Assembly: GCF_018223745.1 (NCBI RefSeq) | Contig: NZ_CP073653.1 | Location: 1,107,001 to 1,171,000 of the forward strand | DNA length: 64,000 nt | Reading direction: 5' to 3' | From: Clostridium beijerinckii | Lineage (GTDB): Bacteria > Bacillota > Clostridia > Clostridiales > Clostridiaceae | Shown: positions 45,920-55,659 of the stretch, piece after piece | Numbering within the stretch: position 1 is the stretch's first letter | How the letters are laid out: every line of letters starts with the position of its first letter | Made by a program: the position numbers and the translations under genes | Notes under the pieces: model-generated | Databases searched by the model: none | Told to the model about the DNA's origin: nothing | The model's input: only the letters and a program-made list of their open reading frames with translations

Positions 45920-47446
45920 ATGAAACAAAAAAGTAGCTTAATAAAATCTACATTTGTAATAATGATAGTATCATTGATTAGTAGATTTTTAGGTTTTGCC
46001 AGAGACATGCTTATTGCTAAAAATTTTGGTGCTGGAATATATACTGATGCTTATAATATTGCAGTGTCTATACCAGAAACAATATTTACTTTAGTTGGAC
46101 TTGCAATTTCAACTGCATTTTTGCCAATGCTCAGCAAAGTTCGAGCTGAAAAGGGACAAAAAGAGATGAATGATTTTGCAAACAATATAATAAACATACT
46201 TTTTATTATATCATTCTTTCTTTTTGTTATAACAAGCCTTTTTTCGAAAGAAATAGTCCATATACTGGGGCCAGCTGAGGAAACAGGACTAATTGCAATA
46301 AAGTTATTAAGGATTACACTTGTGAATATATTATTTTTATCGGTTAATGCATGTTTTACCGCATTATTACAAGTAAATGAAGATTTTGTAATTCCGTCAA
46401 TTTTAGGATTGTTTTTTAATTTGCCTATGATATTATATTTATTGTTGTTTAGGAATTATGATATTTTAGGATTGACCATTGCCAATGTAATAGGGAATTT
46501 TTTTAGAGTAGCAGTTCAGGTACCATCGTTGATTACACATGAGTATAAATATAAACTTTTTATAAACTTTAAAGATGATAGATTAAAGGCAATTATGGTA
46601 TTGATTCTTCCAGTAATTATAGGAGCAGGAGCGAACTCGTTAAATATGGCTGTTGATCAGTATATTGCGTTGAAGCTGCCAGATGGTTCAGTCTCAGCTT
46701 TAAATTATGCGCAGAAGTTAATTGTTTTTATAAATGCAATTATAACAACATCAGTTACCAGCGTAGCATATCCTCTTATGGCTAATATGAGAAATAGAGG
46801 AGATGTGTCTGGGTTTTTAGAGATTTTAAAAAAATCAATTATATATTTATCTATATTATTAATTCCAATTAGTGTTGGAGTTATGATATTTAGTAGAGAC
46901 ATAATAACAATTGTATATGCTAGGGGCGAGTTTACTGGTTATGCGATAAATATTACAACACTTGCATTGTTAGGATACGGAGCGGGAATATTTTTTACAG
47001 GAGTAAGAGATATTTTGAATTCAACTTTATTCTCCAGTGGAAAGACAAAAGTGACAGCAATAAATGGTATAATTGGTGTTGTGATTAACATAATATTTAG
47101 CATAACTTTATCTAAGTATATAGGTATTATGGGAATAGCATTAGCTTCAGTTATAGCTATGATAGTAACATCGGTACTCTTATTTATAAATATAATTAAA
47201 TTAGAAAAAAACTTTAACATAACAGAGATATTAAAAAAAGTAAGTATAATAATAATGAATTCAATAATCATGGGAGCGGTACTTTTAACGTTATTAATTT
47301 ACTTCGAAAATAAATTTAATTCAATTACAATCCTATTACTTGGAGTGAGTATTGGAGCAGCTATATATCTTGGTTTATGTTATTTATTCAAGGTTGAAGA
47401 ACTAGTGGAAATAAAAGAATTAATTTTAAAAAAGATAAAAAGATAG
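45920..47446 (+). CDS. murJ: MurJ/MviN-type lipid II flippase
   Basis: Membrane protein of 508 residues with about 14 helices. The start (LIKSTFVIMIVSLISRFLGFARDMLIAKNFGAG) and the conserved NFFRVAVQVPSL and DQYIALKLPDGSVSALNYAQKL stretches mark the MurJ/MviN family, which flips lipid II or similar undecaprenyl-linked units. In this setting, between TagA-like and glycosyltransferase genes, it may serve the local polysaccharide rather than peptidoglycan; a second MurJ elsewhere cannot be excluded. Confidence 0.88.
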   Translation: MKQKSSLIKSTFVIMIVSLISRFLGFARDMLIAKNFGAGIYTDAYNIAVSIPETIFTLVGLAISTAFLPMLSKVRAEKGQKEMNDFANNIINILFIISFFLFVITSLFSKEIVHILGPAEETGLIAIKLLRITLVNILFLSVNACFTALLQVNEDFVIPSILGLFFNLPMILYLLLFRNYDILGLTIANVIGNFFRVAVQVPSLITHEYKYKLFINFKDDRLKAIMVLILPVIIGAGANSLNMAVDQYIALKLPDGSVSALNYAQKLIVFINAIITTSVTSVAYPLMANMRNRGDVSGFLEILKKSIIYLSILLIPISVGVMIFSRDIITIVYARGEFTGYAINITTLALLGYGAGIFFTGVRDILNSTLFSSGKTKVTAINGIIGVVINIIFSITLSKYIGIMGIALASVIAMIVTSVLLFINIIKLEKNFNITEILKKVSIIIMNSIIMGAVLLTLLIYFENKFNSITILLLGVSIGAAIYLGLCYLFKVEELVEIKELILKKIKR

Positions 47447-47457
47447 GAGGATGGTAT

Positions 47458-48747
47458 ATGAAGATATTATTTATTGCCTGCTATTCACCATTGATAAATA
47501 ATTCAGCAGCTATTGAAACTTTACAATATCTAAATAAGTTAAGTGAGATTAATGATAATGAAGTGCATCTTCTAACTGTTAATTTTCCTAAAGATTCAAT
47601 ATATTATGATGAAGTATTACGCTCTATGATGAATGATAAAATCAAAACGCATATTATTGATGGTGGACTTATCTTTAAAAAGTTTATGCCAAGAAATAGT
47701 GAAAGCTACAATAATTCGCCTTCAAAAATAGGAAATACTAATAGAAGAAAAGTATTACGGAAAATAAAAAATGCATTAGCAATACCAGATATGTATTATT
47801 CATGGGCAAGAAAAGCAGGAAAATATGGAATAGAGTTAATGGAGAAAGAAAAATTTGATGTTATATTTTCTATGCATGAGCCGCCATCTTCACATTTATG
47901 TGCTTATTATATAAAAAAGCAGTATCCAAGCGTACCATGGATTACTTACTGGAGTGATCCATGGCTTAAAGATTCAACAAGAGAAAAATCTTTTATTGTA
48001 AAAAAGGTTTTAGAAAAGAATATGGAAAGAGATATTGTTAATCTGGCAGATAAATTTATATTTGTGACTGATGCCAATAGAGATGAATATTTAAAAGATT
48101 ATAATATTTTAGATAATAGTAAGACTTTTATATTAAATAGAGGTTTTGATGCGAAATTATACGATAAATTATTACATGAGAAAGCGCCTAAGCTTATAAA
48201 GAAAGATAAACTTAACATAATATATACAGGAGAAATATTTTCTAAGCTTAGAGATATAGGACCTTTTGTAAAAGCGCTTGAAGAAATAAAAACAGAGAAC
48301 TTAGAAATATATAATCAGTTAAATGTGTTGTTTTTTGGAAATATAGATGATATAGAGGCTAGGAAGAAACTGCAAAATTTAGAAATAGCGAATGTATCCC
48401 CTAGAATACCATTCGATGAGGCGCTTAAATACATGTTAAATGGAGAGGTTTTGCTTTTATTTGGTAATAAAAATTCAAAGCAAATACCAGCTAAAATTTA
48501 TGACTATTTTGGGGCACAAGGTAGGATATTTGTTATTTATGGGGATAAAGATGATCCAATTAAAAGAGTGGTAGAAAATCATAGAAAATGTGTTGTAACT
48601 GAGAATAATAGTAAAGAAATAAAAAATCATATCTATAAATTAATAGAAATGCATAAAAATAATAAGATATATTGTGAGCCAGATATCAATTACGAATGGA
48701 ATTCAATTGTGGAAAGGTTGAACAATATATTAGAAGGAAGTGAATAA
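47458..48747 (+). CDS. Glycosyltransferase, GT4-like
   Basis: Protein of 429 residues with a two-domain GT-B look. N-terminal half: KILFIACYSPLINNSAAIETLQYL, FDVIFSMHEPPSSHL, and PWITYWSDPW. C-terminal half: NIIYTGEIFSKLRDIGPFVKAL and the nucleotide-sugar region around QIPAKIYDYFGAQGR. AGGAGG precedes the ATG, 11 bases after murJ; the next gene starts directly after its stop. Donor and acceptor are unknown. Confidence 0.8.
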   Translation: MKILFIACYSPLINNSAAIETLQYLNKLSEINDNEVHLLTVNFPKDSIYYDEVLRSMMNDKIKTHIIDGGLIFKKFMPRNSESYNNSPSKIGNTNRRKVLRKIKNALAIPDMYYSWARKAGKYGIELMEKEKFDVIFSMHEPPSSHLCAYYIKKQYPSVPWITYWSDPWLKDSTREKSFIVKKVLEKNMERDIVNLADKFIFVTDANRDEYLKDYNILDNSKTFILNRGFDAKLYDKLLHEKAPKLIKKDKLNIIYTGEIFSKLRDIGPFVKALEEIKTENLEIYNQLNVLFFGNIDDIEARKKLQNLEIANVSPRIPFDEALKYMLNGEVLLLFGNKNSKQIPAKIYDYFGAQGRIFVIYGDKDDPIKRVVENHRKCVVTENNSKEIKNHIYKLIEMHKNNKIYCEPDINYEWNSIVERLNNILEGSE

Positions 48748-49911
48748 ATGCACATAATGGTTATTCCATCTTGGTATTCATCTCCAAGAAACAAAGTTCA
48801 TGGAAGTTTTTTTAAGGAACAATTTAAAGCTCTTTCAAATAGTGGAGAGAAGATTACTGTCGCATACAATGAAATTTGGCCTATTACTATGTTTGGAAAA
48901 ATTCATGAAAAGAGAGGCATAAACTTTAATGTAGAAGATAACCTTAGAACTTATAGATATAAAGATTATAATTATTTACCTAAAAGTCCATTAATGTTTA
49001 AGAGTTTCAATAAAAGAATGGATAAGATGTATCAAGAAATTGTTAAAAATGAAGGAAAGGTTGATATTATCCATGCTCATTCAGCTTTTTGGGGGGGAAT
49101 AGCTGCTTCATATATAAGTAAGAAATATAATGTTCCATTAGTATTAACAGAACATTCATCTCTTAAGTATGCAAAGTATACTAGAGAAAGTTATAAAAAA
49201 TATATTTACAATGCTTATGAAAATTCGGATTATTTGATTGCAGTTGGGTCTGGATTAAAAAGAGAAATTCAAGAATATGTAAATAAACCTATCGAAGTTA
49301 TTCACAACATGGTAGATTTGAATCTATTTTCTGTGGATGAAAATATTAAAAAGAGTACCAATATGGATGAAGATTTTAAATTTTTTTCATGTGCTTTTCT
49401 TGAAGAAGGAAAGGGAATTGAATGTTTAATTAAAGCTTTTTCTAGAGTTTTCAAAAATGAAAATGTAGGATTAAGAATTGGTGGAGACGGAACCCTTAAA
49501 CCATCATTGGAATCACTTATTAAAGAATTGAATATTGAAAAGCAGGTAATACTTCTAGGAGCTTTATCGAGGGAAGAAGTTTCGAAGGAAATGAAGGAAT
49601 GTGATGCATTTGCATTACCATCTGAACATGAGACATTTGGAGTTGTATACATTGAAGCGCTTGCATGTGGGAAGCCGGTAATTGGAGCTGATAATGGTGG
49701 CGCAGAAGATATTATAAAAGAAGATAATGGAATAATAGCTAAAAAGAATGATGTGGAGGATTTAGCCGAAGCGTTAAGAAAAATAAAAGAAAATCATAAA
49801 ATGTATGATAAATATAAAATTAGAGAACAAACAATTTTTAGCTATTCAGAAAAAGTATTAGTTGAAAAGCTAAAAGGAGTGTATAAAAAAGTATATGAGA
49901 GAAGCAATTAA
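48748..49911 (+). CDS. Glycosyltransferase family 4
   Basis: GT-B glycosyltransferase of 387 residues. HAHSAFWGGIAASYISKKY in the N-terminal domain and, in the C-terminal domain, the GT4 signature LPSEHETFGVVYIEALACGKPVIGADNGG with the E-x7-E pair are clear. It follows the previous gene without a gap and overlaps the next by 17 bases, so all three are translated together. It probably builds a surface polysaccharide. Confidence 0.9.
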   Translation: MHIMVIPSWYSSPRNKVHGSFFKEQFKALSNSGEKITVAYNEIWPITMFGKIHEKRGINFNVEDNLRTYRYKDYNYLPKSPLMFKSFNKRMDKMYQEIVKNEGKVDIIHAHSAFWGGIAASYISKKYNVPLVLTEHSSLKYAKYTRESYKKYIYNAYENSDYLIAVGSGLKREIQEYVNKPIEVIHNMVDLNLFSVDENIKKSTNMDEDFKFFSCAFLEEGKGIECLIKAFSRVFKNENVGLRIGGDGTLKPSLESLIKELNIEKQVILLGALSREEVSKEMKECDAFALPSEHETFGVVYIEALACGKPVIGADNGGAEDIIKEDNGIIAKKNDVEDLAEALRKIKENHKMYDKYKIREQTIFSYSEKVLVEKLKGVYKKVYERSN

Positions 49912-51118
49912 AAATATATATGATTTCTTAGATAATAAATTTTATTTTAAGTTATTGTACTTATTTGTAAGCCTAACATTTGTAACTATGCTCAAAGATG
50001 TGCCAGGAATAAAAATTCTAAGCAATATAACAATAGCTTGGGGGATGCTTTTAATTTTATTCATGGTTATCGAAGGATATAAGAGAAGAAAAATTTATAA
50101 ATTTGATATTCCATTGGCATTATTTATGATAGTGACTTTAATATTTAACATTTTTATCTATAGAAGTGTTAATAACATTAAAGATTGGATTGTTAATTTG
50201 ATTATATTTGTGGTAATATTTACAGTTGATGTATTTAGAGCAAAAAAGAAGCTTATTAAAGAGATGAACATAATTACCTATTCTTATGTAATCTTTATGA
50301 TGGTTGCTTCTATTATATCACTGGCAATGAGATATTCGGGAATAAATATAGAAATCGGACAAGTGGTATTTGGAAGCACAAAGGGAGTCTTTGAAAATGA
50401 AAATGCTCTTTCTATAGCAACTTCATTATCTATAGTTATGTGTGTATATCTCAATTATATATCAAGAAGTCACAAGCTTAAGATGTTGTGGATGGGAAAT
50501 ATAATATTACAGGCAGTAACTATGATTGGTTCACATGGAAGAAGTGCATATTTGGTGATAATAGCTGTAATATATCTATCTATATTTATATACAGTAAAA
50601 ATAAATATATTAGAGTGGCACTTGTTTTAGTACCAATACTTTTTTGCGGAGTATTTTTTGAAATGGTTAAAAGTCATTTGGAGGCTTTTACAACAGAGAG
50701 GAATATTATTTGGACTTCAGCATCTGTAGTAATAGAAAAAAATCCTTTGACTGGTGTAGGAAATAGTAATCTTATAGAAGCGGTTAGAAATGCAAGAATA
50801 GGAAGTTATTTACCTGGAATTGAACTTGGAGGGATGCATAATATATATGTGCAAATAGCCGCGGTAAATGGACTTATTTCGTTACTACTATTTCTTATGT
50901 TCATAGCAATGATCTTGGTGTTTATAATACAACATCTAGATAAGTTAAACAGAAGAGAAAAAAACCAGATGACAGTAATAACATCAATTATAGCGGGTAT
51001 TCTTGCAGTAAACTTATTTGAAAGTGTATTAGTATATACAATAAGTTTTATTTCAATGATATTTTGGATATACTTAGGGTATCTAGTATCGATTCTAGAT
51101 AATAAAAATATAGATTAG
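49895..51118 (+). CDS. O-antigen ligase/polymerase-like membrane protein
   Basis: Membrane protein of 407 residues with about 10-11 helices and one large external loop near residues 270-310 (GVGNSNLIEAVRNA, GGMHNIYVQIAAVNGL). The G-H-N pattern in that loop is usual for the Wzy/WaaL (O-antigen ligase) superfamily. With a flippase and glycosyltransferases upstream, it would join or polymerise lipid-linked units. Last gene of the envelope cluster. Confidence 0.8.
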   Translation: MREAIKNIYDFLDNKFYFKLLYLFVSLTFVTMLKDVPGIKILSNITIAWGMLLILFMVIEGYKRRKIYKFDIPLALFMIVTLIFNIFIYRSVNNIKDWIVNLIIFVVIFTVDVFRAKKKLIKEMNIITYSYVIFMMVASIISLAMRYSGINIEIGQVVFGSTKGVFENENALSIATSLSIVMCVYLNYISRSHKLKMLWMGNIILQAVTMIGSHGRSAYLVIIAVIYLSIFIYSKNKYIRVALVLVPILFCGVFFEMVKSHLEAFTTERNIIWTSASVVIEKNPLTGVGNSNLIEAVRNARIGSYLPGIELGGMHNIYVQIAAVNGLISLLLFLMFIAMILVFIIQHLDKLNRREKNQMTVITSIIAGILAVNLFESVLVYTISFISMIFWIYLGYLVSILDNKNID

Positions 51119-51174
51119 GTATCAGCAATAAGTAATATAAAAAAATACGACTATAGATAGGGGAATAATATTAT

Positions 51175-51825
51175 ATGAAATTTTGTGACGAAACTATAAA
51201 ACAATTTTTAGGTGAATTAGAATCAGATTTGCCAGCTCCAGGTGGCGGAAGTGTGGCGGGTCTTATTGCAGCATTATCTGGTGCATTGAATTCTATGGTT
51301 TATTCTCTGACAGTAGACAAAAAAGCATATATGAGTCTTCAAGAGGATGAAAAAGAAAGTATAATAAAATTTCAAAAGGAATCTAAAGAGTTCACTGTAA
51401 GGAGTTTAGAACTTATGGAAGAAGATAGAGAGAACTTTTTGAAGTTAATGGATTCTTATAAGTTGCCTAAAGATACTGAAAAAGAAAAAGAAAAGAGAAA
51501 ATTGGCTATAAAAGAGAATACTATAAAGTCTATGGAAGCGCCTTTAATTTTAGCTAGAGAAAGCTTGGAATTTTATAAGAACCTTAATGTTATGGCGAAG
51601 TATGGAAATAAGATGTTGCTATCAGATTTAGCAATTTCAGCAATTTTACTACATTGTGCTATAGAAAGTTCCATAATAAATGTTAAAGTAAATTTAAATG
51701 GGCTTAGAAATGAAGAATTTTTTGAGAAACTTGATAGTGAATTAGATAGTATCATAGAAAAATCAGCTAAAGAAAAAGAATTGATTACAGAAACAGTAAA
51801 TAAAATAATTTATCCCAAGATGTAG
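51175..51825 (+). CDS. fchA: Methenyltetrahydrofolate cyclohydrolase / formimino-THF cyclodeaminase family
   Basis: Helical protein of 216 residues. SDLPAPGGGSVAGLIAALSGALNSMV is the cyclodeaminase/cyclohydrolase signature, and LSDLAISAILLHCAIESSIINVKVNL is conserved in the C-terminal half. In clostridia the single-domain FchA catalyses methenyl-THF to formyl-THF in one-carbon metabolism. ATG with AGGGGAA upstream; terminator follows. No fhs or folD gene is adjacent, so the folate step is inferred from the family. Confidence 0.88.
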   Translation: MKFCDETIKQFLGELESDLPAPGGGSVAGLIAALSGALNSMVYSLTVDKKAYMSLQEDEKESIIKFQKESKEFTVRSLELMEEDRENFLKLMDSYKLPKDTEKEKEKRKLAIKENTIKSMEAPLILARESLEFYKNLNVMAKYGNKMLLSDLAISAILLHCAIESSIINVKVNLNGLRNEEFFEKLDSELDSIIEKSAKEKELITETVNKIIYPKM

Positions 51826-51850
51826 CAATGCAAAAATGATTAATTATAAT

Positions 51851-51898
51851 AAGAGATACTTACTAAGAATTCAATTAAAGTAAGTATCTCTTATGTAC
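51851..51898. terminator. Bidirectional terminator between fchA and a small gene
   Basis: AAGAGATACTTACT (51851-51864) pairs exactly with AGTAAGTATCTCTT (51879-51892). It lies between convergent genes. Confidence 0.85.
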
Positions 51899-51900
51899 TT

Positions 51901-52053
51901 TTATTCTACTGGTTCTCCATCAAAATTTTCGTATTCGGGCCTATTTTTTGGATCGCCCACATTATCTTGGTTAGCATGAAGTCTTCTTCTTCTTACACCT
52001 TTTTGCATTGGATTGCTTGATCCTGGTTTGTGTGGTCCATCTTTACGTGGCAT
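51901..52053 (-). CDS. Small conserved-looking basic protein, 50 residues
   Basis: A frame of 50 codons on the minus strand, too short for usual gene lists. The ATG has a perfect AAGGAGGTG site 5 bases ahead. The protein starts MPRKDGPHKPGSSNPMQK, has a run of four Arg (GVRRRRLHANQ) and an acidic, Pro-containing tail ending GEPVE. No signal peptide or membrane segment; probably unstructured. A bidirectional terminator follows. I do not know its role; the strong ribosome binding site and own terminator support a real gene. Confidence 0.72.
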   Translation of the reverse strand: MPRKDGPHKPGSSNPMQKGVRRRRLHANQDNVGDPKNRPEYENFDGEPVE

Positions 52054-52295
52054 ATGATACACCTCCTTTTTTATATTTTGTGCTCATATGAGGTTTTGAT
52101 ACGTTTAATTTTTTGGTGATTAATGGATTAATAAATGACTAAGGAATAATATTAACAAGTATTGAAAAAGATTGCATATGTACTGTATAATATTTATTAA
52201 CATAAGATATATATTTTGAATATAAAAAATATGCATAAGTTCAGGTTTCACTTAGTCTGTCTATATATTATAGTAATTTTAAGGAGGAATTAGCA

Positions 52296-52793
52296 TTGGA
52301 AAACGCAAAATTTCCTATTGTTTTAAAGAAAAAAAATGGTGTAATGATAGGAGTTGCAATAATAGAGATAATTATAGGAATAATCTTTGGAGCTTTACAA
52401 GGAGGATTAAAAAGTGCTCCTATGTGGGTGCTTTTTTTTGCAGGAATAGTTACCGCACTTTCAGTTTTTGTGGAGTATAGTCAAGACATATTAATTAAAG
52501 AGGATGCAATAGAGTTCTATAGAAATAATGATTTAATAAAATCGATTAAGTATAGTAATATAAAAGCTATTCTTATAGGTAAAGGAAATGAGCCTAAAAA
52601 TAAGAGAAAAGATTTTTTTATAATTAGCTTTTATAAAAATGATAAGAAGAAGAATAAAAATTCTGCAGAGGACACGTACTTAATTAATCCTATGTCGTAT
52701 AGTGCAGAGGATTTTAAAATAATAAAAAATATTATTGTATCAAAAAATTCTTCTGTTAAAGTAAGCGAAGATGTAAGTAAATTTATAAAATAA
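52296..52793 (+). CDS. Small membrane protein with two helices
   Basis: Unrecognised protein of 165 residues. Two hydrophobic segments lie at about 16-34 and 41-60, followed by a cytosolic region of about 100 residues whose pattern (ILIKEDAIEFYRNNDLIKSIKYSNIKAILIG) recalls bacterial PH-like membrane domains. TTG start with AAGGAGG upstream. A terminator follows. No function can be set from its neighbours. Confidence 0.7.
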   Translation: MENAKFPIVLKKKNGVMIGVAIIEIIIGIIFGALQGGLKSAPMWVLFFAGIVTALSVFVEYSQDILIKEDAIEFYRNNDLIKSIKYSNIKAILIGKGNEPKNKRKDFFIISFYKNDKKKNKNSAEDTYLINPMSYSAEDFKIIKNIIVSKNSSVKVSEDVSKFIK

Positions 52794-52878
52794 TAATTAT
52801 ATAAAATACTGGTTTAGGAGATACTTTTTAAAAGTTCTCTAACTAGTAATGATAAGTAGATGACTATAGATTAAAAAA

Positions 52879-52949
52879 ATAAAAGTTAAAACATTTTAGT
52901 ATGTAACTAAGATAAATTTAAAACACACTAAAATGATATAACTTTTATA
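52879..52949. terminator. Bidirectional terminator between membrane-protein gene and pdaA-like gene
   Basis: ATAAAAGTTA plus CATTTTAGT on the left (about 52880-52899) pair with ACTAAAATG plus AACTTTTAT on the right (about 52927-52948). Convergent genes flank it. Confidence 0.7.
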
Positions 52950-53048
52950 ATTGAATATCTATAGTTATTCTTGTTTTGAAAGTATTTAAGTGAATCTAAC
53001 CATTGTATATAGTACTGGAATTGTTAATATACTCTATGGCTGGATTTA

Positions 53049-53936
53049 CTATTCCGTAGGTAAATCATTAAGTGATTTGAATTCGTAACCTTCCTTTTGA
53101 AGTGTTTTAATAACTGATGATAATACCTTTGTATTTGTGTTTGAGACAGCATGCAGAAGCATTATGGAACCTGGATGGGCACCCTTGCATATCTTCTCTA
53201 CAGCATAACTTTCTGAAGGCTGATTATTTACTAACCAATCTTTATAAGCGAAACTCCAGAATATAGTTTTATACCCTAAATCCTTTGTCATTGCTAATGA
53301 TTTTTTTGAATACTTACCCATAGGTGGTCTAAAAAACTTAGGCATATCCTGACCAGTAAGTTCTTTAAAAGCATTCTCTACTCCAGTAAATTCTGCTTCA
53401 AATTTTTCTTTATCACGTATTTGAGCTATAGAAGGATGATGAACTGTGTGATTACCAACTACATGTCCTTCATCAACCATACGTTTTATTAGTTCTGGCT
53501 GAGTGTCTATGTATGGTTTGACAACAAAAAAGGCTGCAGGTACTTGGCATTCTTTTAATATATCTAAAATCTTTCCGGTATTACCATTTTCATATCCTTC
53601 ATCAAAAGTAAGATATAGAACTTTTTTTGATGTATCACCTAGGTAATAAGCAGAATTTTCTTTTAAGAAGCTAACGGATTCCTTTGGACCTTCTGCAATT
53701 TGATCTTTTCCTTTACCAACGTAATACCAGTTAAGTTCATCTTCATCACTAAAAGAAGAAAAAATATCTCTTATGTTATCAACATCTAAAATATCTCCAA
53801 AGACACCATCTTCTTGAAAACATTCATTTGAATCGGTATCATTATCACTTGCAGCAAGTGCAGGTTTTTGAGGAACAAGAGTAATTAGATTCATTGCTAA
53901 AGAAAGAGCAATTAAAGATTTTATAGACTTATTCAT
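53049..53936 (-). CDS. Polysaccharide deacetylase, PdaA-like (spore cortex type)
   Basis: Exported deacetylase of 295 residues. It begins with a signal peptide (MNKSIKSLIALSLAMNLITLVPQKPALA, cleavage about residue 28). The NodB domain holds TFDEGYE (motif 1, with the PdaA form DEGYE), HTVHHPS (metal-binding H-x3-H motif 2), RPPMGKYS (motif 3), WSFAYKDW and LLHAVS (motif 5). PdaA removes acetyl groups from N-acetylmuramic acid on the way to muramic delta-lactam in spore cortex. Length is near that of PdaA; a vegetative role is possible. Confidence 0.85.
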   Translation of the reverse strand: MNKSIKSLIALSLAMNLITLVPQKPALAASDNDTDSNECFQEDGVFGDILDVDNIRDIFSSFSDEDELNWYYVGKGKDQIAEGPKESVSFLKENSAYYLGDTSKKVLYLTFDEGYENGNTGKILDILKECQVPAAFFVVKPYIDTQPELIKRMVDEGHVVGNHTVHHPSIAQIRDKEKFEAEFTGVENAFKELTGQDMPKFFRPPMGKYSKKSLAMTKDLGYKTIFWSFAYKDWLVNNQPSESYAVEKICKGAHPGSIMLLHAVSNTNTKVLSSVIKTLQKEGYEFKSLNDLPTE

Positions 53937-54496
53937 TTTCTCACCTTCAATCTTAAAAATTTACATATTTAATTCAGATTTATCCAAGAAAAATATAAAG
54001 TGAATATTAGTTGAACTTTATCTAGAGTCATGCTATCGTTATCTTCCACTTGAAGAAATGGTGATATTACAGTAGCTATAGATAAGATAAAATTCAATTG
54101 AAGACATTGAATAAATGCTTAACCAAGTATAGTATTTGAATATTGGGTAGGAATAACCGTGGTAAATTATATATAATTTTAGTCCCAAAGGAATACTTGC
54201 ACATATGTCGCTTATTAGGTAAATCATATAATTATTTAAACTTAAGTTTATGAGGGATTAAACATTTATAATATAGATCTAATTAGTTTTTTTGAATTAC
54301 TATTAAGTGCAGTATCTTAGTATATAATTTTTCAATAGTAATTGATTATTACAGATGCCTGAATATGCCTTTTGTGATAATATAAAGTTGAAATAAAAAA
54401 GGTTCTAGAGTATAATTTTTAAAGGTATATTAAAAGTTAAGGTATATTTTGAATATCTTTAAGTAAAAGTTCGATATAAGAAAGGAATGTACATAG
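53937..54496. other. Intergenic region between pdaA-like gene and ychF
   Basis: No gene is supported in these 560 bases. The only clear element is the ychF promoter at 54388-54416. Possible short frames on the minus strand lack ribosome binding sites. Confidence 0.4.
54388..54416 (+). promoter_or_regulatory. Sigma-A promoter of ychF
   Basis: TTGAAA (54388-54393), 17 bases, TATAAT (54411-54416); near-consensus and 80 bases before the ychF start. Confidence 0.7.
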
Positions 54497-55594
54497 ATGA
54501 AATTAGGTATGGTAGGTTTACCGAACGTAGGTAAAAGTACGTTGTTTAATGCGATAACAAAAGCTGGAGCTGAATCAGCTAATTATCCATTCTGTACAAT
54601 TGAGCCAAATGTTGGTGTAGTAAGTGTTCCGGATAAAAGATTAGATGTTTTAGAAAAAATGTATAATACAAAGAAAAAGGTATATACAGCAATAGAATTT
54701 TATGATATAGCAGGATTAGTTAAAGGAGCTTCAAAGGGTGAAGGTTTAGGAAATAAGTTTTTATCTCATATCAGAGAAGTTGCAGCAATTGTTCATGTTG
54801 TAAGATGTTTTGATGATGGAAATGTTGTTCATGTTGAAGGTTCTGTTGATCCTATAAGAGATATAGAAACTATAAATTTAGAATTAATTTTTTCAGACTT
54901 AGAAGTTTTAGAGAGAAGAATGGAAAAATCTATAAAGCTTGCAAGATCTGGTGATAAGACTGCTAAATTTGAATATGGAGTAATGGAAAGAATTAAAGAA
55001 CATTTAGAAGCAAACAAACCAGTTAGAACTTTAGAAGTTACTGATGAAGAAGAAGCTTTTATAAAGAGCTTATTCTTAATTACTTCAAAGCCAGTTCTAT
55101 ATGCTTGTAACATCTCTGAGGATGATGTTATGGAAGGTAATTTTGATAATGATTATGTTAAAAGAGTTAAGGAATATGCAGTTAGTGAAAATTCGGAAGT
55201 TATGGTTGTAAGTGCTAAAATTGAAGAAGAATTATCAGGTCTTGATGATGAAGAAAAAGCTGAAATGTTAGGTGAATATGGTTTGGATGAATCAGGATTA
55301 GATAAATTAATTGAAGCTAGCTACAAATTACTTGGCCTTATGAGTTTCTTAACAGCCGGAGTACAAGAAGTAAGAGCTTGGACAATCAAAAGAGGAACTA
55401 AAGCACCAGCAGCGGCAGGTAAGATTCACTCTGATATCGAAAGAGGATTCATAAGAGCAGAAGTGGTTTCTTATAATGATTTAGTTGAATGTGGTTCAGA
55501 AGCTGCAGCTAAGGAAAAAGGTAAGTTTAGACTAGAAGGAAAAGACTATATAATGCAAGATGGAGATGTTGTTAATTTTAGATTTAATGTATAA
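54497..55594 (+). CDS. ychF: Redox-regulated ATPase YchF (Obg-family)
   Basis: P-loop protein of 365 residues. G1 is GLPNVGKST near the N terminus, G3 is DIAGLVKGASKGEGLGNKFLSHIREV, and the nucleotide-specificity motif ACNISEDD (NxxE type rather than NKxD) is what makes YchF prefer ATP. A coiled coil and a C-terminal TGS domain (AWTIKRGTKAPAAAGKIHSDIERGFIRAEV) complete it. Strong promoter, own terminator. A universal protein that acts near the ribosome and in oxidative stress. Confidence 0.96.
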   Translation: MKLGMVGLPNVGKSTLFNAITKAGAESANYPFCTIEPNVGVVSVPDKRLDVLEKMYNTKKKVYTAIEFYDIAGLVKGASKGEGLGNKFLSHIREVAAIVHVVRCFDDGNVVHVEGSVDPIRDIETINLELIFSDLEVLERRMEKSIKLARSGDKTAKFEYGVMERIKEHLEANKPVRTLEVTDEEEAFIKSLFLITSKPVLYACNISEDDVMEGNFDNDYVKRVKEYAVSENSEVMVVSAKIEEELSGLDDEEKAEMLGEYGLDESGLDKLIEASYKLLGLMSFLTAGVQEVRAWTIKRGTKAPAAAGKIHSDIERGFIRAEVVSYNDLVECGSEAAAKEKGKFRLEGKDYIMQDGDVVNFRFNV

Positions 55595-55619
55595 TTATCT
55601 AAAAAATAATGTTTACAGT

Positions 55620-55659
55620 GCTAAAAAAGAGCAGGATTAAGATCTTGCTCTTTTTTAGC
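55620..55659 (+). terminator. Terminator after ychF
   Basis: GCTAAAAAAGAGCA (55620-55633) pairs exactly with TGCTCTTTTTTAGC (55646-55659); the right arm contains the T run. Confidence 0.88.

Noticed and set aside
54039-54227. 62-codon minus-strand frame between pdaA-like gene and ychF
   Set aside because: No ribosome binding site, odd Tyr/Ser/Ile-rich composition and no recognisable motif; likely chance in AT-rich DNA.
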